Shown piece after piece: positions 1 through 7,546 of a stretch of 64,000 bases of DNA (position 1 is the stretch's first letter; every line of letters starts with the position of its first letter). Source of the DNA: Cupriavidus necator (GTDB lineage Bacteria; Pseudomonadota; Gammaproteobacteria; Burkholderiales; Burkholderiaceae); the NCBI GenBank assembly GCA_022041995.1, contig CP074381.1, positions 186,001-250,000 on the forward strand. The letters run 5' to 3'. Below the pieces are notes generated by a model that worked only from the letters and a program-made list of their open reading frames with translations, did not search any database and had not been told where the DNA came from. Position numbers and translations under genes: made by a program.

Positions 1-245
1 TTGAGGCCTATCGTCAAATCATGGCAGATGTTGAGTTGGCGAAGAGGTCCAACAAACTGCGCAAACGACGCTACGCCGCACAGATGGAGCTCGACAAGGA
101 CGGCCATCAGCGCCAATGCAAACCGGCTGCAAACGAATCACTACCTGCTGCTCAGTCCACCCTTTTTGATTTCGAGTCACCGCCGCCGCCGCCGCTCGAG
201 ATCCGGCCTCGGACCCTTCGCGCCATTCCAGGAGATCAATCATGA
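1..245 (+). CDS. tniA: C-terminal tail of TniA/TnsB-type DDE transposase (partial)
   Basis: The reading frame enters from the left edge (codons start at base 3) and ends at 245, giving about 80 residues. The fragment is basic and coiled early (AKRSNKLRKRRYAAQ) and ends in a proline-rich, unstructured tail. Such a tail fits the extreme C-terminus of TniA/TnsB transposases, which contacts the ATPase partner. The catalytic core is not in the window, so identity rests on the overlapping tniB start at 242 and the tni gene order. The stop overlaps the next start as ATGA, implying translational coupling. Confidence 0.7.
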   Translation, partial: EAYRQIMADVELAKRSNKLRKRRYAAQMELDKDGHQRQCKPAANESLPAAQSTLFDFESPPPPPLEIRPRTLRAIPGDQS

Positions 246-1174
246 ATGCATTGAGTGAATTCTCTCTTCGCCATCAGTTCATTAAGACGTCTCAAGTATC
301 TTGGGCTTTCGATCGGCTGAGTGAGGTGCATCACGATGTCCTTAGCTCGCGAAGCAGTCGAGGGCTTATGGTGCTTGGGCCAAGCGGGGCCGGCAAAACC
401 ACAACCGTAAGGGAGTACCTGAACACGGCATTTCCGCAGGTGTGTGTTCCCGGAAAATCATGTCGAGCGGTGCACGTGGAGATTCCGGCTTCGCCGACGC
501 AGAAATCTCTCGCGACGTCGATATTGATTGGTCTTGGCGATCCTTTCGCAACAGCTCAGAGGCACCCCGCAGAACTGAAGATGGCCCGCGTCGCGACGCT
601 TCTTCGGAATTTGCACACCGAAGTTTTAGTTCTCGACGAGGCGCAGCATCTTGTCGACTACAAGCGAAGCAGCACCTACGACGCCGCCGATTGGCTCAAG
701 AATCTGATGAATAGTTCCGAAGTCACCGTCGTTCTTGTTGGGCTGAAGCGTGCTCGTCAACTGCTTTGGGCTAACGAGCAGTTGCGAAGAAGGTTCTCTG
801 CCATCGTCGAACTTGAGCGATTCGGTTGGGCAACGATTGAGGACCAACGGCGATTTGCTTCCTTGGTATCCAGCATCGGGAGGATATTGCCCGTCCCAAC
901 CGTTGACCTCACAGAGGGTGATACGTTGCACCGTCTTTATCACGCCAGCTTTGGCTTAATGGACTACCTGATCAAAAGTCTGGATCGTGCTGTATGGGCT
1001 GTTCGGAGCGGCCACGCAAGGGGTATCGATCGCGCAGTTCTCGCGCGTGCGTTTCGCGACGAGGTTTGGGCTGACGTACCTAAGAATAGGAACCCGTTTG
1101 CCGAAGAGTTTACTTTCACTCCGTTGATCGGAATTCACGAGCCCTTCGAAAACTTCGATATCACTTTGCGCTAG
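242..1174 (+). CDS. tniB: TniB/TnsC-like AAA+ ATPase of the transposition module
   Basis: A 310-residue AAA+ ATPase. Walker A is GPSGAGKTTT near residues 46-55 and Walker B is EVLVLDEAQHL near 127-137. The sensor/arginine-finger region follows (NEQLRRRFSAIVEL). The length is normal for TniB proteins. In Tn5053/Tn7-type systems this ATPase assembles on target DNA, recruits the DDE transposase and answers to TniQ. Its start overlaps the transposase stop, and tniQ begins about 70 bp downstream, so the genes form one operon. ExeA-like ATPases are related, but the neighbours make TniB much more likely. Confidence 0.9.
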   Translation: MNALSEFSLRHQFIKTSQVSWAFDRLSEVHHDVLSSRSSRGLMVLGPSGAGKTTTVREYLNTAFPQVCVPGKSCRAVHVEIPASPTQKSLATSILIGLGDPFATAQRHPAELKMARVATLLRNLHTEVLVLDEAQHLVDYKRSSTYDAADWLKNLMNSSEVTVVLVGLKRARQLLWANEQLRRRFSAIVELERFGWATIEDQRRFASLVSSIGRILPVPTVDLTEGDTLHRLYHASFGLMDYLIKSLDRAVWAVRSGHARGIDRAVLARAFRDEVWADVPKNRNPFAEEFTFTPLIGIHEPFENFDITLR

Positions 1175-1242
1175 CCCGCGCGGCCCGGTGTAAGCGCTGG
1201 GCCGCATCTGCATACTACATCCCATGGAGAACAATTCATCTT

Positions 1243-2244
1243 ATGTTTTGCCTGACCAGAGCGAAGGGGACATCTCAGGTTCCGCAGCCCGACGCAACAC
1301 TAGCGGGTGGGCGCGACGTTCGTCAGTGGTCGACACCATCTGTACCTCCGCCCGTTCAAGTCTCTCCCTATCCCTACGAGAGCTTTGAGAGTCTTATGTT
1401 CCGGGTGGCGGAGTGCAACGCCTTGGGCTCTGCTAGAGGCGCGCTCCGAGCGCTTGGTGCGCAATTTCCGAGACCGTCGCGCTATTGCTATAAGTATCTT
1501 AGTCCGTTACTTGGTATTGAACCTGCCACGTTGGCAGCGATAGTACCCACAGCAGTTGATGGGGACCTTCATATCCTGGGGCACCAACTTCTGCGTGACC
1601 GCCACATTGTTCGTCACGCCAGTCGTTTTTGCCCGATGTGTGTCTCGGAGCGCGGTTATGGTGCACTGGAATGGGGCCTTGCTCCGTATGCTGTCTGTGC
1701 CGAGCACGGTATCTACCTGGTTGACCGCTGTGCCTGCAATCCGCGGAGGTCTCTGAACATGTTTTTTCGCCACAGATACTTCACATGTGTATGTGGGGCC
1801 GACCTTCGCAACGCCGCTGTGGTTCCTGCAAGCTCTGCCGCATGCAAACTTGCCAAGGAGATTCGGCGACGATTTCGGCAGGAACCGGATCAACAGTTGG
1901 ATAGCGTGTTCCCGATATTGAATACGTGGCCCGAAGACGCGCATTTTGGCGATTTTCTCGACTTGATGATATGCCTTGGCAGCCTCGCGCGCGAGTCTAG
2001 AGCGATTAGCTCTCACCTCAGACAGGCGGTGTATCGCTTGGACCGGGTCACAGTTCAGTTTGAGAACGCGGCCGATGTTCTTTCGAGCTGGCGAGGTGGT
2101 TTCGCGTCGGCCTTTCGCATTGCTAACCCCACCGTCTACGCGTCAAGGGGTACATCGGATAAGAAGTTCCGGTTGCTTCGGGCAAGGGCGAAACGGTATC
2201 TACCGCCATTGGTGTATCGATGGCTGGCCCTTCAGCGAATATAG
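1243..2244 (+). CDS. tniQ: Short TniQ-family target-selection protein
   Basis: A 333-residue protein with the TniQ layout. A helical segment (YPYESFESLMFRVAECN) is followed by zinc-binding clusters: CPMC near residue 129, then a C..H pair (CAEHGIYLVDRC) and CVCG. TniQ proteins bridge the ATPase complex and the target site. The first 40 or so residues before the TniQ fold look unconserved, so the true start may be a little downstream. The gene ends only 32 bp before a second, longer tniQ. A diverged copy of its last codons plus the intergenic stretch recurs near 30.2 kb. Confidence 0.88.
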   Translation: MFCLTRAKGTSQVPQPDATLAGGRDVRQWSTPSVPPPVQVSPYPYESFESLMFRVAECNALGSARGALRALGAQFPRPSRYCYKYLSPLLGIEPATLAAIVPTAVDGDLHILGHQLLRDRHIVRHASRFCPMCVSERGYGALEWGLAPYAVCAEHGIYLVDRCACNPRRSLNMFFRHRYFTCVCGADLRNAAVVPASSAACKLAKEIRRRFRQEPDQQLDSVFPILNTWPEDAHFGDFLDLMICLGSLARESRAISSHLRQAVYRLDRVTVQFENAADVLSSWRGGFASAFRIANPTVYASRGTSDKKFRLLRARAKRYLPPLVYRWLALQRI

Positions 2245-2276
2245 ATAGCAGCAGGCTCTTTTGAGCGAGGTCGAGC

Positions 2277-4097
2277 ATGCTGAATCTTCCTGTAGTCCCA
2301 GCTCCTTTCGAAGACGAAGACTTGCTCGGCTTCCTCGCCAGGTGCGCGAACTCTAACGCGCTTACAGTCGCCGAGCTTGTAAGAGCGTTTCGATCAGCCT
2401 CCCAGACTGCTATGAGGTCCCAGTTTCGGGAAGTGGAGCTCCCGTTGATTTGGGGTAACCAATTCGACGAACTCCTGCATCCGAGCACCCGTCCCGCAAG
2501 GGCCTGGACTCATCGGAACCGCAAGTTTTGTCCCCACTGCATGATTGAGGCCGGATACTGGCGAGCAAGTTGGTGTTTGATGCTTGCGACTTGTTGCCCT
2601 CGCCATGGCATTTGGCTTCAAGAGCGTTGCGGCAGCTGTGGCACAACTCTTAGCATCGAAGCAATGCGATGCTTCCGGTGTGACGCCTGCGGTAAGTCGC
2701 TTGTGGACGCTGACTCAGCCGTCCAGCCGGCTGGACGGGAAGCGCTCTGGATCGTCCAGCAACTCACCCTTCGGGTCGCTCGGTCAGGTGAGCGTAGCGA
2801 CCACATTACCGGTGACTTGACGTTGTCCGAGTTCCATGAACTCGCTTTGAGAGTTGGCGTTCGCGGGAGCATTGTCAACACCAACAAGCCTCTCAAATTG
2901 AAGGAGGCCGGCGCACTGACGGTTGCAATACCCATTGCCGAGGGGGCCGGCAGGGCGCTGATGAATTGGCCGTATGGGTTCGAGGACATGCTCGGTGCAA
3001 TACGCGAGAAGCGACGCAACGCTTCCAGCTGGAAGATGCGCGAAGCCATGGGGCCGATTTATTGGGATATCTATCACTATCTCAAAGGTCCACGCTTTGA
3101 ATTCGTACGGACGGCTTTCGAGTCATACGTCCGCGATCATTGGGAGGCACCGATAGCATGTCGCAATAGAAACATCGGGCTACCACTCGTTCGAAACCAC
3201 ACTTGGGTGGCCGTATGCGAAGCAGCCAAGAGAAGTGGTGTAGAACCAGCGCTGCTCAAGCGTATGGCAAAGGGGCGAGAGATACCGACACGCGAGCAAA
3301 CACACAAAAGCGGTAGATGTACTCGAATCGTGAATCTTGCCTCGGTGGGCGACTATGCCGGTCGAGTGCAACAGGCGATGTCCGCTGAGCAAGCTGCGAC
3401 ACATCTCGGAATCAGTCGCAAGCGCATTCGGCAACTTCTGGATGCTGGTTTGCTGGCTGTGCTTGGTGGTACTCCCAGGGCGGGGCAACGATGGTGGATT
3501 GATCCGAGATCCTTGGACCGATGTGCGCATTCTGGGCGGAAAATGGCAACTGAGCCGAAAAACTCGGTCTCAGTGACGCAGCTTGCGAAATACACCATCG
3601 CAAGCGCCGAGAGCTTTGTGTCGCTGATTAGTGCTATCCAGACTGGGGAGTTGCCCGTCTGGGTCCCTCCAGGTTCCAAGCAAGAAATAGGGAAATGGCG
3701 CCTCAGGAAGGACAACCTGGTGAAATGGCGAGCTGTTACGGAAGAAGTTCGTGCATCGAGGCTTTCCGTCGACGATGTAGCTGTGCAGCTTGGCGTAAAG
3801 CAGGAGGTCGCCTACGCGCTGGTCCGAGCGAAGCTCGTGCCAGCCACTATTGACAGCGCCGGTCGGCGTGTTGCCCAGTGGGTAGATATCCATGCACTGA
3901 GTGAGTTCCGGGAGCAATATATTCTGGGCACTGAGTTGGCCGCCCTGGCAAGAACGAGCCCGAAACAGATGGCCCAGCGGTTGAAGGCATGCGGTATTCA
4001 ACCTATCGCTGGGCCCGCCTCTGCGCCAATCTTTTGCCGGCAGTATGTTTGGCAGCGGACTCCAGGCGTTCTCTCTGCCGCCGTGGCGGAGACGTGA
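2277..4097 (+). CDS. Long TniQ/TnsD-like protein with C-terminal helix-turn-helix repeats
   Basis: A 606-residue protein. The first ~150 residues are TniQ-like, with zinc clusters CPHC (near residue 84), CPRHG, CGSCG and CDACG. The C-terminal half contains several excisionase/MerR-like winged HTH units, for example SAEQAATHLGISRKRIRQLL and LSVDDVAVQLGVKQEVAYAL. A TniQ domain followed by an array of DNA-binding units is how TnsD-type selectors read a fixed chromosomal attachment site. Pairing with a short TniQ recalls elements that use one TniQ for a safe site and another for mobile targets. The target sequence is not known. Confidence 0.85.
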   Translation: MLNLPVVPAPFEDEDLLGFLARCANSNALTVAELVRAFRSASQTAMRSQFREVELPLIWGNQFDELLHPSTRPARAWTHRNRKFCPHCMIEAGYWRASWCLMLATCCPRHGIWLQERCGSCGTTLSIEAMRCFRCDACGKSLVDADSAVQPAGREALWIVQQLTLRVARSGERSDHITGDLTLSEFHELALRVGVRGSIVNTNKPLKLKEAGALTVAIPIAEGAGRALMNWPYGFEDMLGAIREKRRNASSWKMREAMGPIYWDIYHYLKGPRFEFVRTAFESYVRDHWEAPIACRNRNIGLPLVRNHTWVAVCEAAKRSGVEPALLKRMAKGREIPTREQTHKSGRCTRIVNLASVGDYAGRVQQAMSAEQAATHLGISRKRIRQLLDAGLLAVLGGTPRAGQRWWIDPRSLDRCAHSGRKMATEPKNSVSVTQLAKYTIASAESFVSLISAIQTGELPVWVPPGSKQEIGKWRLRKDNLVKWRAVTEEVRASRLSVDDVAVQLGVKQEVAYALVRAKLVPATIDSAGRRVAQWVDIHALSEFREQYILGTELAALARTSPKQMAQRLKACGIQPIAGPASAPIFCRQYVWQRTPGVLSAAVAET

Positions 4098-4360
4098 TAT
4101 CGATGAGGAAACCCGCCCTTGCGTTCCAGCGATGGCTTCAGAAGGGCTTCCGAAGCGATTCAGATTGGCTCGCCTGACATATGAGGAGCTTGGGAGCGCC
4201 GCGCTATGGCGATGCTCGTCTCCATTGAAGCGCCGATCCGATCAAGACAAATCGATCTGTTTGCCGATACCTGGGCGCCACCACTCCGAAAATACCTGAT
4301 CCAGCGCATGCCGTTCACGTTCGTCCCCACAGCACGCCCTCGCAAGGCCGAACAAGTTTG

Positions 4361-5293
4361 TCATTCGGACCGTCCGTTCCTCAGTTGTCGGGGTGGCTCG
4401 AACCCGAACCTGCGCCGCCATGGCCTGATCCTTTGGCACAAAGGCATCGGTAGCCCCTCCGGGGACAAGGCAAATGCCATAGTTGGGTCACCATGCAAGA
4501 TAGGCGGAATGACCCGAGCAATCAGCCGATGCAATGCGCGATCCCCGGTCACGACCGCTGGGGTGCCCACAAAGCGATAGCCTTGCTGCCGCAGCAGGGG
4601 GAGGCCGAGCCACAGATTGAGGTCACCTGCACGGTTTCGCAGATAGGGAACATTGATGTGGTCTGTCTCGTCCTTCCGCCCAGGCTGGAAGGCAAGAAAC
4701 GAGTCGAGGTACGAAAATGCGGGCTTCAAGTCGTCAGCGAGTTTGAGGGACTGGCTACCCTTGAGCAAGGTCCCCAATGCCGTCAGCATCATGGCCGACG
4801 TGAATCGCGGGATATCGTGCTGCGCCATAGCTTCCAGTCGCAGCAACGCTTGTTGAGCGGGGAGTCTTTCCGTCAGCAGCGACTTCATAATCGCGATGTA
4901 GGGAATGATCAAGCTGAATTGCGTGCGCAATGCCTCATCGTTCCTGCGCAGCAAGCCCTCCTGCTGCTGCGCAAATTGAGCGCGGAACGGCGCTCCCAGC
5001 TTCGCCAGATTTTCGATCATGGCTTTGATGCGATCCGTAGTCGATTCCCGGAATTGCGGGTTAGAGAGCCACTGCTCCTGCAGCGCAGGCCAAGGGTTGA
5101 TCACGCACTTCGCTCGAATCTCCTCGGGCAACTGCACGAACCACTGCACGTTGCTGAGAGCGTTGGTGTCCAAGAAGAGTTCGTAAGGGCCGGCGCCTTT
5201 CTCGGCGTTCAAAAACGGCCACACGATGGCGGTACCGCTGCTGGTGCGAATACACCGCTCAGCGTAAGGCACCGGTTGGTTGAGGATTTGCAT
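4361..5293 (-). CDS. PIN-like domain protein, function unknown
   Basis: A 310-residue protein. The N-terminus has ELFLDTNALSN (residues ~40-50), the typical first acidic motif of PIN nucleases. A later TGDRALHRL resembles the second acidic patch, and an intervening Glu (PALQEQWL) could be the third ligand. PIN domains are metal-dependent RNases, but this protein is twice the size of a VapC toxin and no antitoxin is adjacent. It lies 85 bp downstream of the dioxygenase gene on the same strand, probably in one transcript. The start at 5293 follows an AT-rich leader with no clear Shine-Dalgarno. Confidence 0.6.
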   Translation of the reverse strand: MQILNQPVPYAERCIRTSSGTAIVWPFLNAEKGAGPYELFLDTNALSNVQWFVQLPEEIRAKCVINPWPALQEQWLSNPQFRESTTDRIKAMIENLAKLGAPFRAQFAQQQEGLLRRNDEALRTQFSLIIPYIAIMKSLLTERLPAQQALLRLEAMAQHDIPRFTSAMMLTALGTLLKGSQSLKLADDLKPAFSYLDSFLAFQPGRKDETDHINVPYLRNRAGDLNLWLGLPLLRQQGYRFVGTPAVVTGDRALHRLIARVIPPILHGDPTMAFALSPEGLPMPLCQRIRPWRRRFGFEPPRQLRNGRSE

Positions 5294-5378
5294 GCACAGT
5301 GTGTTTTTTATTTCTTAGGATAGTGATCTGACTGCGATGCTTTGGTCGCTCTGCTACCAGGTGTTCCCACGGGCAGTG

Positions 5379-6413
5379 CTACGGGAATAGGACGTGCGGC
5401 GGGGAACCACCGAGGTGGCGCTTGTGCACCGCAAGGTTTGAGGTGTCGAGGGCGTATGCGCGCAGGAGCCACCGTGACTGGCCTCCGACGTCCTCGCCAA
5501 CCTCTCCCCGGCCGTGTAGGCTCAGCCGGTTGTTGATGATGAGGATGTCGCCCGCCTGCACCACGACCGGCACGGCAATCTGGTTGCAAGCCGCCTCTAG
5601 ATTGTTGGAGGCCTGCTCTGCCAGTCCGCCGGGTTCGGACGGAACGACAGTGCTATGACTGTAGCGCACGTACGTGCCGCCGGCGACGTCCTTCAAAATC
5701 GGTTCATCGACGACCACCAGCTCTTTCCCCAAGATGCGCTTCATGCCCTGCACAAATGTCTTCTGGGAGCGAATCGAGTACTGCGGCTTCTTGAGTTCAT
5801 CAACGTCACCAAGCGGCAGGGTGGCAAGCGCGTCCGCCAGCGGCATCAATTTCGTCGGAACGTTCTTAGGGTTGCGCAGACCCACGAGAGTCACCAGGTC
5901 AGGCGAAGGGGCAATGCGCACGTCTTTGGCATCGTCTTCACCGTTCAACGGGAAACTCACGCCATCCGTGTGGCCGCGCATGCCTTTCTTGGATTTCTCA
6001 GCGAAGGCGCCATCCCCCGGCATTGCCACGAGGTTTACGAACTGGTTGCCGTCATTCTCAGTGGCGTAGGAGACCGTCTCCAGGTTCAGCACGCCATGCA
6101 CGGCGAGCACTGCCGCCCTGGCCGCCATCGTGCCCGCCGTGTCGGGCACGGGAAAGAATCCCAGGGGCGTATCGCCCAAGTCAGCGGCGTCGAAGACCTG
6201 CTGCAGATGACGATACGGGGCTTGACCCACGAATCCTCGGGCAACGGCCGATGTATGGCCACCGAGTACCAAATTGCACTGTACTGCCGCACCCAGCATC
6301 GCACTCAGGGTAGCGGGATTTGCCATCTCGGCTTTCCGCTGGTCCAGTTCGGTGGTCTGCATCCAGTGGTCGACCGCTGCCCTGACGGCCGTGGCGAGGT
6401 CCGTCTCCGTCAT
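5379..6413 (-). CDS. TauD/clavaminate-synthase-like 2OG-Fe(II) dioxygenase
   Basis: A 344-residue protein with the facial triad of 2-oxoglutarate/Fe(II) oxygenases. An HxD sits in RGHTDGVSF (near residue 148), and a distal His sits in NNRLSLHGRGEVG (near 298) with the nearby Arg expected to bind 2-oxoglutarate. The overall look is closest to TauD/L-asparagine oxygenase/clavaminate synthase proteins. The substrate cannot be told from sequence. A good ribosome site (GGAGGA) precedes the start at 6413. The gene is divergent from the RHH/ImmA-helicase pair across only 91 bp, so the two transcripts may share control. An oxygenase within defence-type cargo is unusual. Confidence 0.75.
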   Translation of the reverse strand: MTETDLATAVRAAVDHWMQTTELDQRKAEMANPATLSAMLGAAVQCNLVLGGHTSAVARGFVGQAPYRHLQQVFDAADLGDTPLGFFPVPDTAGTMAARAAVLAVHGVLNLETVSYATENDGNQFVNLVAMPGDGAFAEKSKKGMRGHTDGVSFPLNGEDDAKDVRIAPSPDLVTLVGLRNPKNVPTKLMPLADALATLPLGDVDELKKPQYSIRSQKTFVQGMKRILGKELVVVDEPILKDVAGGTYVRYSHSTVVPSEPGGLAEQASNNLEAACNQIAVPVVVQAGDILIINNRLSLHGRGEVGEDVGGQSRWLLRAYALDTSNLAVHKRHLGGSPPHVLFP

Positions 6414-6429
6414 AGGCTTCCTCCCGGGG

Positions 6430-6449
6430 TTGATATATTATTGATACAT
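6430..6449. promoter_or_regulatory. Tandem TTGATAYAT operator between divergent genes
   Basis: Two near-identical 9-mers, TTGATATAT (6430-6438) and TTGATACAT (6441-6449), lie 11 bp apart in the 91-bp divergent interval. One-turn spacing of direct half-sites is typical of ribbon-helix-helix repressors. The adjacent plus-strand gene encodes RHH-like segments, so autoregulation is a reasonable inference. The first repeat could also serve as a -35 hexamer. Confidence 0.4.
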
Positions 6450-6504
6450 GCCTACACTGATGTCAAGGGGCGACCATTCGCCCGCCATGCGATGGAGAGC
6501 GTCA

Positions 6505-7542
6505 ATGAATCCCGCTCACGACCCTGTCGGCCTTTCAGAGGGACGAGCACTGCTAGCCCGACTGCCAAACCTGTACCTTGCCGCCATTAAGAGTACCCAA
6601 CTTGAATATCGAGGTGGGAGCGAGGTGCGCTGCTCATTTGACCTCCCCTCGTTAGGCAAGCGGACTAAGTCAGCACCTACTGCAAGAGAAGCCATCCGCG
6701 CCATCCTCATTGAGCTCTCTGATGCTTTGACCCGTATGCCACTTCATGAATGGCCGAACGATTCGGGCCGACACTGCTGGTCTGCCACACCTCCGATGGA
6801 AAGTGCATCGGTGTTGGAAGGCGAGACGGCCGAGCGATTTCAGTCAAAGGCTCGCCAGTTCACCATCGGGGTCACGTTGCCAGTAACACTGAAGAAGTCT
6901 TTGAACGGACTGGCAGAGCAGCAAAGCACAAGCTTTGCGGACGTGGCTCGCCAATTGGTAGCTGTGGGGTATGACGACTTCGACGATAGGTCGTTCTCGG
7001 AAGGGTCGGCAGGACTGCTTTCCAAGTTTGTTTCCGAGGTTGAAAAATGGCTTCCCTCGGACACGGAGCAGGTAATGCTCAGGCTAGATCCATCCTTGGC
7101 AATACGCCTTCGTTCTAGCGCCAAGGAGTACAGGAAGTCTGCATCCGAATTTGGAGCAATGTGCTTGGCACACGGTCTTCTTCTGCAGACTCAGTTAGTT
7201 CAGCTCGAGCAGAAGATCGCAGCATATCGCGGTGCTGCTGTTCGCAAACTTGCTCCACAGGTGGGTCTCGGAACTCAGGCAGCTCTGCTTTCAGGAGTAC
7301 TTGCGGGTTCCATCCGTACACCAAAGAAGGTATTGAGTCGTCTCAGTGAAGTTTTTGAAGCTACAGAGCTTGCCTTGACTGAGTTCTTCAAGCGTTCCTT
7401 TGAGAGTCGCACTGTGCCAGCGTTCAAGGCCGAGAGGGGGAAGCCTTACGTTTCTCCCTCTGCGACATCTTGGGAGGACGCGGTCAAGTCGTTGAACTTG
7501 CCAGCGGATCAAGCCAGGGAACTTCTCCAGCTCGACGAGTAA
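6505..7542 (+). CDS. Ribbon-helix-helix / HTH regulator paired with the ImmA-helicase fusion
   Basis: The start at 6505 is preceded by GGAGAG at good spacing, giving 345 residues; upstream in-frame ATGs exist from 6448. Two segments look like ribbon-helix-helix units: FTIGVTLPVTLKKSLNGLA with the helix ending RQLVAVGYDDF, and VMLRLDPSLAIRLRSSAKEY. The C-terminal third (AALLSGVLAGSIRTPKKVLS onward) resembles DNA-binding partners seen before ImmA/IrrE peptidases. The next gene starts 4 bp after the stop, so the two are co-translated. By analogy with ImmR-ImmA pairs, this may be a repressor cleaved by the downstream peptidase; that is an inference. Confidence 0.6.
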   Translation: MNPAHDPVGLSEGRALLARLPNLYLAAIKSTQLEYRGGSEVRCSFDLPSLGKRTKSAPTAREAIRAILIELSDALTRMPLHEWPNDSGRHCWSATPPMESASVLEGETAERFQSKARQFTIGVTLPVTLKKSLNGLAEQQSTSFADVARQLVAVGYDDFDDRSFSEGSAGLLSKFVSEVEKWLPSDTEQVMLRLDPSLAIRLRSSAKEYRKSASEFGAMCLAHGLLLQTQLVQLEQKIAAYRGAAVRKLAPQVGLGTQAALLSGVLAGSIRTPKKVLSRLSEVFEATELALTEFFKRSFESRTVPAFKAERGKPYVSPSATSWEDAVKSLNLPADQARELLQLDE

Positions 7543-7546
7543 AGTC

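Larger units (their letters stand above)
1..4097 (+). mobile_element. Tn7/Tn5053-like transposition module, left part outside the window
   Basis: Four same-strand genes in the order transposase tail, AAA+ ATPase, short TniQ, long TniQ match the core of Tn7/Tn5053-type elements. There the DDE transposase cuts and joins DNA, the ATPase passes on target information, and TniQ/TnsD proteins choose the target. The first two genes overlap by ATGA. The transposase start and that end of the element lie before base 1. No Cas genes are visible, so an RNA-guided version is unsupported here. The other end was not identified, although a remnant of a related tniQ lies near 30.2 kb. The two TniQ proteins suggest two targeting modes, which is an inference. 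Confidence 0.75.

Noticed and set aside
1..4097. CRISPR-associated transposon
   Set aside because: Two TniQ proteins raised the idea, but there are no cas genes and no CRISPR repeats anywhere in the window.
4098..4360. Short frames after the long tniQ
   Set aside because: Translations such as MRKPALAFQRWLQKG are too short and unlike known proteins; treated as non-coding.
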